The position numbers were made by a program, and so were the translations under genes. Below are positions 35,595-43,594 of a stretch of DNA of 64,000 nucleotides, one piece after another. The notes beneath the pieces were generated by a model that saw nothing but the letters and a program-made list of their open reading frames with translations, made no database searches and was not told where the DNA came from. The DNA is from Bordetella parapertussis. GTDB lineage: Bacteria > Pseudomonadota > Gammaproteobacteria > Burkholderiales > Burkholderiaceae_A. How positions within the stretch are numbered: the stretch's first letter is position 1; each line of letters begins with the position of its first letter. The DNA is taken from contig CAMAXF010000001.1 in the NCBI GenBank assembly GCA_945862305.1, positions 243,097 to 307,096 on the forward strand, in the 5' to 3' direction.

Positions 35595-36083
35595 CTATCG
35601 GGTGAGCCAGTCGGGCAGGGGCTGGCCCTCCCCAAGAATGCGGCCCAGGGTGAGCCGAAAAAGACCCTTGAGCCCAGGATTGATGCGCGCGATCTCGCGG
35701 CAGGCCGCATCGATGGGAATGACCTTGCAGTTCGTGACCGTGGTGGCCCGAATGTCGTGGGGGAGTGACTGATGCGCAAGACCCTGGGCCAGGCCAATGA
35801 CGCTGCCCGGACCAAGCTTGTATTGGTGGTCGCCAGTGTGAAGGCTGACCTCACCAGAGATGAGGACAAAGGCGTCGTGGGGCACCTCGCCGGCCGAGAG
35901 CACCAACTGTCCGCCGGTGAAGACCCTGGTCTTGAGGCTGGGGCTCGCCCAGACTTGATAGAGCAGGCGTTCTTGTGCGGTGAGGTCGTGGGCATCGAAG
36001 TAGGCGAGTCGCTCTGACTTCTTGGCTGTGAGGCTCAGGCCTTTGAAACGGCCGCGGTCGATGGAGAAGTTGATCTCAGCCAT
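35595..36083 (-). CDS. Cyclic nucleotide-binding-like domain protein (module copy 1, first gene)
   Basis: A 162 aa protein with a helical N-terminus and a beta-roll domain: VFTGGQLVLSAGEVPHDAFVLISGEVSLHTG, then LGPGSVIGLAQGLAH. It ends in a long helix (FRLTLGRILGEG). It lacks a canonical cyclic-nucleotide cassette and has no HTH. It is homologous to the protein at 50780-51238, with the shared GPG-VIGLA-GLA region and the same C-terminal helix. It overlaps maf by 8 bases and precedes the second cNMP-type gene by 2 bases, so the pair is cotranscribed. Confidence 0.72.
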   Translation of the reverse strand: MAEINFSIDRGRFKGLSLTAKKSERLAYFDAHDLTAQERLLYQVWASPSLKTRVFTGGQLVLSAGEVPHDAFVLISGEVSLHTGDHQYKLGPGSVIGLAQGLAHQSLPHDIRATTVTNCKVIPIDAACREIARINPGLKGLFRLTLGRILGEGQPLPDWLTR

Positions 36084-36702
36084 GGGATGCAGCGGAGGTA
36101 TTCAAGGCCGCCCGAATCAGTTCAGTGGTGTCAAACAGTGGGAGACCCATGATGCCAGATGGGCTGCCCTCGACGCGCTCAATCATGAGGCCGGCGTGGC
36201 CCTGAATGGCATAGGCACCGGCCTTGTCCAAGGGTTCGCCCGTGGCCACCACCCAGTCGACCCAGTCGGAGGGGAGTTTGGCAAAGGTCACTCGAGAATG
36301 GCTGAGGACATGTGTGTAGCCATGGGTGGTTCGAAGGCCCACCGCCGTGAAGACACCATGTGTCTGACCCGAGAGTTGTTCCAGCATGGCCTTGGCGTGG
36401 GCTGCATCCGTTGGCTTTCCAAAGATGGTGCCATCCAATGCCACCGTGGTGTCGCCCGTGATCAGCGGGTGAAGTGGCTGGCCCTGTTCGAGCCGATGGG
36501 ACCAGGCGGCATCAGACTTATTTCTCGTGACCCGCGCCACATAGTCTTGCGGAGGTTCATTGGCCTGGAATGATTCCAGCGATTCTGGGTCCAGGCCAGG
36601 AGGGAATCCGCAGGTCTCGACGGCCATGCCCAACGGCTCGGCCACCTGGCGCAGCAGTGCGAGACGCCGCGGCGACTGCGACGCCAACAAGAGCGTGTGC
36701 AT
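36076..36702 (-). CDS. Maf-family nucleoside triphosphate pyrophosphatase
   Basis: A housekeeping or damage-control enzyme that hydrolyses modified or canonical NTPs. The 208 aa product begins LLLASQSPRRLALLRQV, the Maf signature. It contains a LITGDTTVALDG segment and FTAVGLRTTHG, and ends with DKAGAYAIQGHAGLMIERVEGSPSGIMGLPL. Subfamily (dTTP/UTP versus m7GTP) is uncertain. It lies 27 bases after nnrU and overlaps the following cNMP-type gene. Confidence 0.92.
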   Translation of the reverse strand: MHTLLLASQSPRRLALLRQVAEPLGMAVETCGFPPGLDPESLESFQANEPPQDYVARVTRNKSDAAWSHRLEQGQPLHPLITGDTTVALDGTIFGKPTDAAHAKAMLEQLSGQTHGVFTAVGLRTTHGYTHVLSHSRVTFAKLPSDWVDWVVATGEPLDKAGAYAIQGHAGLMIERVEGSPSGIMGLPLFDTTELIRAALNTSAASHG

Positions 36703-36729
36703 GCGGGCCTCGAAGAGACGGGGATTGAA

Positions 36730-37341
36730 TCAGCCGCCGAAGGGTGCCACGCCGATCAAGAGCAGATGGCCCTGAAAGGCGAACCAGGCCCACGCACCAA
36801 TGCCAACCACCAGGGTGATGAGCGAGGCCAGCATGCTGCGTGGTCGCTGTGCAATGAGTGTGGGCAGCCCGTTGAGCAGGCTTGGGTTGGACATCACCGC
36901 CCGACGACGCGCAGATCGGAATACGAGCACCGCCCAGAGCAGGAAGCCACCGAAGAGCAAGACATCGTGGAGGCCGCCGTTGGAGAGCAGGTGCGCGAAG
37001 GCCCAGAGCTTCACAGCAATGGTCATGGGGTGCTTGAGCTTGGCCAGAATGATGTTGCCCGGCACGTAGGCCGCCACCAGAAGCACGAATGCAAAGAGGG
37101 TGAGCAAGGAGGCGGCATGGGCCAGGCCGGCGGGCGGTACCCACAAGATGGTGGGGTCTAACCGAGCCTGCGCATAGCCTTGCACCATGGCCACAAGCCC
37201 AAGCAGGCTCACCACGCTGTAGATGAGCTTGAAGCCCAACGGCCCAAACCGAGCTTGAAGCTGGTTGCGAATGCCTTCGCCGGGGATGCGAATGGCATGG
37301 ATGCCCAGAAAGAGGATGAGACCGATGATCAATAAGCCCAC
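36730..37341 (-). CDS. NnrU-family membrane protein
   Basis: An integral membrane protein of 203 aa with about five to six hydrophobic segments. The N-terminal FLGIHAIRI and GPLGFKLIYSVVSLLGL, and the KHPMTIAVKLWAFAHLLSNGG stretch, are characteristic of NnrU. The family was named from denitrification loci, and a related plant protein acts in carotenoid isomerisation. No denitrification genes are nearby, so the role here is open. It probably heads the transcript with maf. Confidence 0.88.
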   Translation of the reverse strand: MGLLIIGLILFLGIHAIRIPGEGIRNQLQARFGPLGFKLIYSVVSLLGLVAMVQGYAQARLDPTILWVPPAGLAHAASLLTLFAFVLLVAAYVPGNIILAKLKHPMTIAVKLWAFAHLLSNGGLHDVLLFGGFLLWAVLVFRSARRRAVMSNPSLLNGLPTLIAQRPRSMLASLITLVVGIGAWAWFAFQGHLLLIGVAPFGG

Positions 37342-37533
37342 GAAAAACTCCTTGAGTAGGCCTCAGGATAAGGCATGTGCTGGCCGGCGTCCCGCGGATC
37401 CATTAGAGTTTCGGAAAGAGGAGTGCATCGCATGGTGATTTGGGGTCGAACGGTGGAGGAGCGGATGAAGGCCACCTCAGAGAGTTTCCATGAGGCTTTT
37501 AAGTAGCCCAAGCCCTCGAGGGCGTTACCGGCA

Positions 37534-37989
37534 TCAAGCGGCGTGATGCCGCTCCACCTTCAAGATGGAGACATCCTTCGCGGCAGGGTAGAGCGCCTTC
37601 ACCGTTCGTAGCGCCTCTGCATGTTCTTTGCCATAGACCTGCGCCACCACCTCTGAGACGGCCTTTCGGCGATGAGGACAGCCATCGGCGGCATGCTGGA
37701 AACGGATGCGTGCAAAGTGCCAGGTCTGCCGGGGCTTTCGGGCCATGCTCGGCCGCCGCCGCTTTAGGCTGTTGCGGCGCCAGTTGGTGTGTGACCCCTC
37801 TTCTTGGCCCAGGACTTGATATTCGGTGCGCAGGGCACAAATGAGCACGCTGATGAGCAGCACCCATGTCCAAGAGGCCTGCACGGCCAGGGCCAGCAGG
37901 GTGAGCATGGCGGCCACACCCAACCAGTATTGGCAGACCATGTTTTTCGCGGCCGCACCCAGGCGGTATAGATCGAATGTGAAAGGCAT
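37534..37989 (-). CDS. Small membrane protein of unknown function
   Basis: A 151 aa protein with two closely spaced hydrophobic segments near residues 20-55 (YWLGVAAMLTLLALAVQASWTWVLLISVLICAL). A basic cytoplasmic tail of about 95 residues follows, containing KRRRPSMARKPR and CPHRRKAVSEVV. I do not recognise a family. TAGAAT lies exactly 6 bases before the ATG with no Shine-Dalgarno sequence, so a leaderless mRNA is likely. Codon use resembles the neighbours. Confidence 0.65.
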   Translation of the reverse strand: MPFTFDLYRLGAAAKNMVCQYWLGVAAMLTLLALAVQASWTWVLLISVLICALRTEYQVLGQEEGSHTNWRRNSLKRRRPSMARKPRQTWHFARIRFQHAADGCPHRRKAVSEVVAQVYGKEHAEALRTVKALYPAAKDVSILKVERHHAA

Positions 37990-37995
37990 ACTGAA

Positions 37996-38001
37996 ATTCT
38001 A
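37996..38001 (-). promoter_or_regulatory. -10 element of the small membrane protein gene
   Basis: On the minus strand TAGAAT (38001-37996) is followed by 6 bases and then the ATG at 37989. This matches the leaderless arrangement seen at azlC and rhlE. Confidence 0.45.
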
Positions 38002-38079
38002 GAGGTCAACAAACCACTGAATGAACAGGGTTTTCCGGGAGTGGCTCGGCAACGCTTTCGCATACACTCAAGTGCGTTC

Positions 38080-38469
38080 ATGGCAAAGCCTCATTTCAAA
38101 ATCGACGTCGCAGTTCAATACCTGGCCCACGAGTCATCCCCACAGGAGAACCTCTGGGGCTTTGCCTATACGGTCACCGTGACCAACACGGGCGATGTGG
38201 CTGCACAACTGATTGCGCGTCATTGGGTGATCGACGACTCCTTTGGCCATCGACAGGAGGTGCGTGGCCTGGGTGTGGTGGGCAAGCAGCCCTACCTGCA
38301 GCCGGGGGAATCCTTCCAGTACACGAGCGGCACGCGCATTCAAAGCCCCATGGGCAGCATGCACGGCACCTACTTCTGCATCACGGAGGATGCCCAGCCG
38401 TTTGAGGCCACCATCTCTGCCTTCGCGCTCAAGGCCGAAGGCGAAGAGACGGAGCGCATGCTGCACTGA
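38080..38469 (+). CDS. apaG: ApaG/CorD protein
   Basis: A small beta-sandwich (DUF525) protein of 129 aa. It is linked in enterobacteria to Co2+ resistance and Mg2+ efflux, but its biochemical role is unclear. The family pattern is clear: ENLWGFAYTVTVTNTG, ARHWVIDDSFG, VRGLGVVGKQPYLQPGESFQYTSG and GSMHGTYF. ATG 38080 gives typical length. It is not next to apaH as in E. coli. TACACT at 38063-38068 may be its -10 element. It ends 7 bases before the convergent HupE-like gene. Confidence 0.93.
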   Translation: MAKPHFKIDVAVQYLAHESSPQENLWGFAYTVTVTNTGDVAAQLIARHWVIDDSFGHRQEVRGLGVVGKQPYLQPGESFQYTSGTRIQSPMGSMHGTYFCITEDAQPFEATISAFALKAEGEETERMLH

Positions 38470-38476
38470 GCCTGGT

Positions 38477-39661
38477 TTAGGTCAACGCGCCCATCACCCG
38501 TTCGATGAACCAGGTCAGGCCCACGGCGGCGATGCCGATGGAGCCCACCACCAAAATGCCCCAGCGGTAAAAGCCTGTGCGCCGAAGTGCCCAGGCCAGT
38601 GGCACGAAGACCGCCACAATGGCCAACTGCCCGAGTTCCACACCCACGTTGAACCCGATGAGCGCGATGGCGAGCTGCTCCGAGGGCAGACCAAGGTCTT
38701 CGAGAACACTCGCAAATCCGAATCCGTGGACCAGGCCCAGGGCAAACGCAATCTGCCACCGGTAGTGCACGGTTCGTCGATGCAGGTTGCCCAGTGCCGC
38801 CATGGCAACTGAGGCCGCAATGACGGGTTCAACCACCTGCGACGGCACGCTGACGACACCAAGCACAGCGAGGCCCAGGGTGATGGAGTGGGCCACTGTA
38901 AAGGCCGTGACAATGCCCAGAATATTGAGTGCAGCTGGGCGGATGGTGGCGTAGGGTCGCCAGTCGCCGAAGCGATCTCCCCGACGTTGAAAGACGCTCG
39001 GCAACAGCAGGGCGAGCAAAAACAAGATGTGGTCCGCGCCAATCCAGATGTGCCACACACCCTCCACAAGATAGTCGGAGAGCACCGCAAATGCGCTGTT
39101 TTCTCTCGGGTCGAGCGTGGCCTGCGGACGGTCTGGGCTCAGCACTACAGTCCAGGTCGCATCCCCGATCCGTCCTTTCACCAAGGCTCGGTGCAATGCG
39201 TTCTGATCGAAGAAGAGACCATAGCGCAGCGACACAGCATCCTCTGTCGTTCGGGCCTCGCAGACGCCCAAGCGCTCGATGCTCAGATGGTGGTCTGACC
39301 CATATTCGGCCACAGCCCACTGCGGCGCCTCGAGCCGGCAGGGGCCTTTCGGTGTTTGAAGGGCAAGCCCCTTGAGAAGCCAGTCCTCGATGATGGTCTG
39401 CTGCTGCTTGAGCTCGCCCCAGGTGATCTCTTCATCGCGGTTGAGGTCGAGATCGAATGTCAGGGCGAGGTCTCGCAGCGGAAGGTCTACGCGCATGACG
39501 AGACCGTTGGGCTCTTCTCGCAGCTCGATGAAGGTATTGCTGCCTGAGTGTGCCCACGACGGGGTGAGTGGGGTGAGCGCGAGCAGAAGCAGGCCGGCTT
39601 GGAGCAAAAGGCGTGGGCCGAGGCCGAAGGCCCACATCGGTGAAAGGATGTGCGGGGTCAT
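38477..39661 (-). CDS. HupE/UreJ-family membrane protein with an EF-hand-like loop
   Basis: A 394 aa protein. A signal or anchor helix ends near SWAHSG (35-40). A periplasmic beta-rich domain of about 165 residues follows, then about seven membrane segments of the HupE/UreJ_2 type. These start GVWHIWIGADHILFLLALLLP and include FTVAHSITLGLAVLG and LVHGFGFASVLEDLG. The His-containing motifs resemble nickel/cobalt permeases. A 12-residue loop at 72-83 fits the EF-hand consensus. The ATG overlaps the TPR gene stop by 4 bases, so the two are coupled. Metal specificity is unknown. Confidence 0.82.
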   Translation of the reverse strand: MTPHILSPMWAFGLGPRLLLQAGLLLLALTPLTPSWAHSGSNTFIELREEPNGLVMRVDLPLRDLALTFDLDLNRDEEITWGELKQQQTIIEDWLLKGLALQTPKGPCRLEAPQWAVAEYGSDHHLSIERLGVCEARTTEDAVSLRYGLFFDQNALHRALVKGRIGDATWTVVLSPDRPQATLDPRENSAFAVLSDYLVEGVWHIWIGADHILFLLALLLPSVFQRRGDRFGDWRPYATIRPAALNILGIVTAFTVAHSITLGLAVLGVVSVPSQVVEPVIAASVAMAALGNLHRRTVHYRWQIAFALGLVHGFGFASVLEDLGLPSEQLAIALIGFNVGVELGQLAIVAVFVPLAWALRRTGFYRWGILVVGSIGIAAVGLTWFIERVMGALT

Positions 39662-40884
39662 GGCCTTGGCCTTGTGCCGGCGCCGTCGCGCAGCATCTTG
39701 AGTTCGTCGAACAGCGCATCCAATCGTGGCTCGCGGTAGCCTGTTTGGGCCTGCCAGGCCAACAGCGTTTGTGCAGCGGAACGATCCTTCTGGAGGATTG
39801 CTGCCCTTGCATAGAGGACAGCATCGGCGGGCTCGCGCTGGGTGGCCCAGGCCGACTGCGCAAGTGCAAGCGCCTGGTCTGGTCGATTGAGCACGTCGAG
39901 CTGAAAGACGATCACGGGCCGCTCATTCATGAGGTCGCCACGTTGTTGCTGGTGGGCCAGCCGCTGCTTGAACTCGTCCACCAAGGCATCTGCCTCGGGC
40001 CGCTGAAGCCCACGGGCAGAGCGAATGGCCTGCACCAAGAGCGCATCTGAACGAGACCTCTGAAGGTTGAGCTGCCAGGCGTCCTCGTGACGACCAAGAT
40101 CGTTGAGCAGCTCGACTGTTGCGACGAGCATGCCATGGGGCTGCTGCCTCGCCTGCTTCATGTGGGAGCGCCAAATATTGAGCGCCTGGGCTTGGTCGCC
40201 AGCCACGCGATATGCCTCGCCGCGATGAAAGGCGACCCATTCCTTTGCCCGAGGCCCTTGATGGTCTGGGTGGGTGGCCAGCGCATTGAGCAAGGCAATG
40301 GCTTCCTTTGGCCGGCCAGCCCGTTGGTACAGCACGGCCTGGCAACTCTGCTGCTCTGCCTGGCCAAAGCGCAGGCCGATCTGGTCGCAGGTCTTCTGGG
40401 CCTGATCGAGCCGGGCTTGCACCATGTCGATGGCCAGGTGCCAGGACCAGTATTCGGGCTGCTGCGGGTCCTTCTGCATGGCGCGCGCAATGTCGCCCTG
40501 GGCGCCAACGAAATCGTGCAAGCCCTGCCGAACAAGGCCTCGGACAAAAAGGGCTTCCGCAGGCAGTGTGTCGGCTGCTTCCCACCACTGGGAGAGCATG
40601 GCCTGCGCATTGCCGAGCCATCGCGCATCGCCTTGGTCCATGGCGGCGATGAAGGCTTGCTTTGCAGCGGCAGTGGCCAGGCTGATGTCGTCGGGGCGGG
40701 CCCGCCAGGCACGCACCGAGGCATTTGGTTCGCCGTTGCGGTTGGCGGCCGATGCATCGTCCAACATCAAAAGAACTTTGTTGTCGGCTGGAATGCTTCG
40801 CGTCTGGGCCAAGAGCGGCTGAATCAGCCCCAAGCCCAAGAGGGTTGCCAGCGCGAGCAGGGTGGTTCTCAGCATGGGTGCCAT
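39658..40884 (-). CDS. Secreted TPR-repeat protein
   Basis: A 408 aa precursor with a signal peptide (about 5-26, ending LLAQ). The rest is almost entirely helical, with TPR-like repeats such as AEALFVRGLVRQGLHDFVGAQGDIARAM, a YQRAGRPKEAIALLNALA segment and RGEAYRVAGDQAQALNIW. It probably acts as a periplasmic scaffold. It is translationally coupled to the HupE-like gene that follows, so it may assist metal uptake by that protein. No catalytic motif is visible. Confidence 0.72.
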   Translation of the reverse strand: MAPMLRTTLLALATLLGLGLIQPLLAQTRSIPADNKVLLMLDDASAANRNGEPNASVRAWRARPDDISLATAAAKQAFIAAMDQGDARWLGNAQAMLSQWWEAADTLPAEALFVRGLVRQGLHDFVGAQGDIARAMQKDPQQPEYWSWHLAIDMVQARLDQAQKTCDQIGLRFGQAEQQSCQAVLYQRAGRPKEAIALLNALATHPDHQGPRAKEWVAFHRGEAYRVAGDQAQALNIWRSHMKQARQQPHGMLVATVELLNDLGRHEDAWQLNLQRSRSDALLVQAIRSARGLQRPEADALVDEFKQRLAHQQQRGDLMNERPVIVFQLDVLNRPDQALALAQSAWATQREPADAVLYARAAILQKDRSAAQTLLAWQAQTGYREPRLDALFDELKMLRDGAGTRPRP

Positions 40885-40903
40885 TCGTTCACTCCGAAAC
40901 CGC

Positions 40904-40933
40904 TTGACGGCCTTGCCCGCATCTTTCCATACT
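40904..40933 (+). promoter_or_regulatory. Candidate sigma70 promoter of the small secreted protein gene
   Basis: TTGACG (40904-40909) and CATACT (40928-40933) are separated by 18 bases. The expected transcript start is near 40940, giving a leader of about 70 bases before the ATG at 41011. Confidence 0.4.
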
Positions 40934-41010
40934 CACGCGCTCGAGTCGTCTTGTTGATGCATTCGAGCAAATTCAATCGCATGTCTTCACAACCCATCAA
41001 AGGTGACACC

Positions 41011-41181
41011 ATGAAATCTGCAATCACTGCGCTGACCACAGCTTTGTTTCTCGCTTCCGCACCCGCCTTCGCCATGAGCCATGGCGGCGGCAAAATGGAC
41101 GACAAGAAGACCGAAAAAGTCGACTGCACCAAGGCTGAGAACAAAGACATGAAAGAGTGCAAAGAAGCACCCAAGAAGTAA
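41011..41181 (+). CDS. Tiny secreted Lys/Cys-rich protein
   Basis: A 56 aa precursor. Residues 1-21 form a clear signal peptide ending APAFA. The mature 35 residues start MSHGGGKMDDKK and are very rich in Lys, Asp and Glu, with just two cysteines (Cys39, Cys50) spaced CTKAENKDMKEC. An AAAGGTG ribosome-binding site precedes the ATG and a strong terminator follows, so it is a real monocistronic gene. It resembles other small periplasmic proteins with spaced cysteines, but I do not assign a family. The HMA-domain gene downstream suggests metal handling, by inference. Confidence 0.78.
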   Translation: MKSAITALTTALFLASAPAFAMSHGGGKMDDKKTEKVDCTKAENKDMKECKEAPKK

Positions 41182-41201
41182 ATTTGTTGAAGTTCGAAAG
41201 G

Positions 41202-41232
41202 CCCTGGCGGGAGACCCCCAGGGCTTTTTTTA
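41202..41232 (+). terminator. Rho-independent terminator of the small secreted protein gene
   Basis: GCCCTGG (41202-41208) pairs with CCAGGGC (41219-41225), followed by seven T residues. Confidence 0.92.
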
Positions 41233-41271
41233 TAACGTCCTCATCTTACGTGGTGCCCATCGAGCCTTGTT

Positions 41272-41277
41272 TATGAT
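41272..41277 (+). promoter_or_regulatory. -10 element of the HMA-domain gene
   Basis: TATGAT is followed by 6 bases and then the ATG at 41284, with no Shine-Dalgarno sequence. This is another candidate leaderless start. Confidence 0.45.
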
Positions 41278-41283
41278 GTGGGC

Positions 41284-42027
41284 ATGATCACCTACTCACT
41301 CGAGGGCCTGCACTGCGGGGCCTGTGTCAAGAAACTGGATGCTGCCTTGCGATCATTCGCAGCAGATGTCTCGGTATCACTGGTACCAATGCAGGTGACC
41401 CTCACCGAACCCCGTGCTAATTTCAACACCCTGGCCCAGGCGGTCGCCGCGGCGGGGGCGTATCGCCTGCTGCCCGCGGGCGAGCAAGCTCCCAAGCCAG
41501 GGGTTGCAGTCACCCGGTTGGAGCCAGCGCCCAGCCCATCGTTCTTGGCGGTGTATCGGCCCCTGCTGCTGATCGTGGCCTTCATTCTGGGTGCGAGCGT
41601 GCTGGTTCAGGTTGGGCTGCATGGCCCTCAGGGTGTGGATGCCATGGAGACCATGCGCTACTTCATGGCCGGATTCTTTTTGGTGTTCTCGTTCTTCAAG
41701 CTGCTCAATGTGAGCGCATTTGCAACTGCCTATGCACAGTACGACCTGCTCGCAGCCCGCTGGCTGGGATGGGGTCACATCTACCCCTATGTGGAGCTCG
41801 CCCTTGGCGTGGCCTATCTCACCAACTTCAATCCGGTGCTCACCCATTGGGTCACCATCGTGGTCATGTCATTCTCGGCCGTGGGCGTGATTCAGGCGGT
41901 GGCCCGCCGCACCCAGATTCAGTGTGCCTGCCTCGGCACGGTTTTTAACCTGCCCATGAGCACGGTGACGATCGTGGAGGATGTCGGCATGGTGCTCATG
42001 GCTGGGCTCATGCTCTGGCTCATGTAG
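41284..42027 (+). CDS. HMA-domain protein fused to a MauE/DoxX-like membrane domain
   Basis: A 247 aa protein. Residues 1-65 are a heavy-metal-associated ferredoxin-like domain with LHCGACVKKL (Cys11, Cys14), as in copper chaperones and P-type ATPases. After a linker, four hydrophobic segments (about 95-245) include FMAGFFLVFSFFKLLNVSAFA, the YDLLAARWLGWGHIYPYVELALG stretch and QCACLGTVFNLP (a Cys-x-Cys). These resemble the MauE/DoxX methylamine-utilisation and redox membrane fold. I infer metal-linked or disulfide-linked transport across the inner membrane. No ATPase domain is present. Confidence 0.75.
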   Translation: MITYSLEGLHCGACVKKLDAALRSFAADVSVSLVPMQVTLTEPRANFNTLAQAVAAAGAYRLLPAGEQAPKPGVAVTRLEPAPSPSFLAVYRPLLLIVAFILGASVLVQVGLHGPQGVDAMETMRYFMAGFFLVFSFFKLLNVSAFATAYAQYDLLAARWLGWGHIYPYVELALGVAYLTNFNPVLTHWVTIVVMSFSAVGVIQAVARRTQIQCACLGTVFNLPMSTVTIVEDVGMVLMAGLMLWLM

Positions 42028-42058
42028 GCCAAGTGGCCGCCGATTCGCAGGGCTGATC

Positions 42059-43594
42059 GTGGGCTTCGAACTGGTGTGGCTCAAGCGCGACCTGCGGTGG
42101 CAGGACCATGCACCGCTCGCCAACGCATCAGCGCGCGGCCCCATCCGGGTGATGTATGTCGTGGAGCCCGATCTCTGGAAGCAGCCGGATGCATCGCTGC
42201 AGCACCTCGCGTTCATACGAGAGTCGTTGCAGGACATGCACGAGACCTTTCAGCAAGACACGGGTGCTGTGGAGGTTTTTCATGGCGAGATTCTGGAGGT
42301 GCTCACGTCCATCTGGCGGCAGCACCGATTCGAGCACCTCTACTCACACGAAGAGACCGGCAATGCGTTTACTTATCAGCGAGACCGTGCAGTGGCCCGT
42401 TGGTGTCGATCGCATGGCGTGACATGGCATGAGTTCCCGCAGTTTGGTGTGGTGAGGGGGCTGAAGGATCGCAATCTTTGGCAGGGGGCTTGGGAGCGGC
42501 ACATGGCTGCTCGCCGATCAGAGCCCGCCTCATTGCAGTTCTGGAAGGCATACCCGCAGCACAGCCTGGTGCTCCATGCTCCCGATGGCCTCAGTCATGA
42601 CCCACCGCAGCGGCAACGGGGTGGCCGTCGCCAGGCCCTGTCGGTGGTTCATGACTTTTTGCATCGGCGCAGCAATCGGTACCGGGGCGGCATTTCATCA
42701 CCCCTGCTGGCGCCCGAGGCCTGCTCACGCTTGTCGGTGTACCTGGCGTATGGCTGCGTCAGCATGCGGGAGCTGGTTCAGTGGACTCGGTCCGCGTTAA
42801 AGGCGGGCAGTGACCAGCCCAGGCAGCAGGCGGGCCTGAGGTCCTTCTGCAGCAGGCTCTATTGGCACTGCCACTTCATTCAGAAACTCGAGAGCGAGCC
42901 AGAGATCGAGTGGCGCAACATGCACCGTGGCTACGATGGACTTCGAGAGAACGACTTCATTGAAGAACGGTTTCAAGCCCTGCAGTTGGGGCAAACCGGC
43001 TGGCCCATGGTGGATGCCTGCGTGGCGATGCTTCGGGAGACGGGCTGGTTGAATTTCCGAATGCGGGCGATGCTGGTCTCGGTGGCGTCCTACCCGCTTT
43101 GGCTGCATTGGCAGCCGGTGGGCCATTGGCTGGCGCGGCAATTCCTAGACTATGAGCCCGGCATCCACTGGAGCCAGATGCAGATGCAGTCGGGCACCAC
43201 GGGCATCAACACCACCCGGGTCTACAACCCCATCAAGCAGGCCCAAGACCATGACCCCAACGGCCGCTTTGTTCGCCATTGGCTGCCGCATCTGAGGAAG
43301 GTGCCGGATGCCTGGATTTTCGAGCCCTGGCGAATGCCGGCTGATCTGATCAGCCGCCGCGGCGGGGATGTGTTGACCGTTGCACCGAGCCCCATCGTGG
43401 ACCTCTCCATTGCGACGCGCGAGGCCAAGCGACAACTGTACGAGCGACGGCATCAGCCCGAGGTGCGGGCGGGGCAGCAGGCCGTGGTGGAACGACACGC
43501 GTCGCGGAAGCCTCGCCGGGACCCACTCACGCGGCCGCGTCGTGGCGAGATCAGTTCGAAAATGGCTGATTCGCAGTTAATGCTCGATCTCTAA
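42059..43594 (+). CDS. Cryptochrome/photolyase-family FAD protein
   Basis: A flavoprotein of the photolyase superfamily, 511 aa from GTG 42059. The N-terminal alpha/beta domain starts FELVWLKRDLRWQDHAPL. The FAD-binding domain includes TGWPMVDACVAMLRETGWLNFRMRAM and INTTRVYNPIKQAQDHDP. That last segment diverges from the GWQW and [11 protein letters not shown] pattern of the CPD photolyase at 15254-16714, so it belongs to another branch. Repair specificity versus signalling cannot be told. The start is a guess: no ATG lies in frame before the conserved region. It overlaps the histidine kinase gene tail to tail by 4 bases. Confidence 0.82.
   Translation: MGFELVWLKRDLRWQDHAPLANASARGPIRVMYVVEPDLWKQPDASLQHLAFIRESLQDMHETFQQDTGAVEVFHGEILEVLTSIWRQHRFEHLYSHEETGNAFTYQRDRAVARWCRSHGVTWHEFPQFGVVRGLKDRNLWQGAWERHMAARRSEPASLQFWKAYPQHSLVLHAPDGLSHDPPQRQRGGRRQALSVVHDFLHRRSNRYRGGISSPLLAPEACSRLSVYLAYGCVSMRELVQWTRSALKAGSDQPRQQAGLRSFCSRLYWHCHFIQKLESEPEIEWRNMHRGYDGLRENDFIEERFQALQLGQTGWPMVDACVAMLRETGWLNFRMRAMLVSVASYPLWLHWQPVGHWLARQFLDYEPGIHWSQMQMQSGTTGINTTRVYNPIKQAQDHDPNGRFVRHWLPHLRKVPDAWIFEPWRMPADLISRRGGDVLTVAPSPIVDLSIATREAKRQLYERRHQPEVRAGQQAVVERHASRKPRRDPLTRPRRGEISSKMADSQLMLDL

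Noticed and set aside
37432..37506. 24-codon plus-strand open frame with a good upstream GAG-rich ribosome-binding site
   Set aside because: It is too short to support and has no signal, domain or conservation visible from sequence alone.
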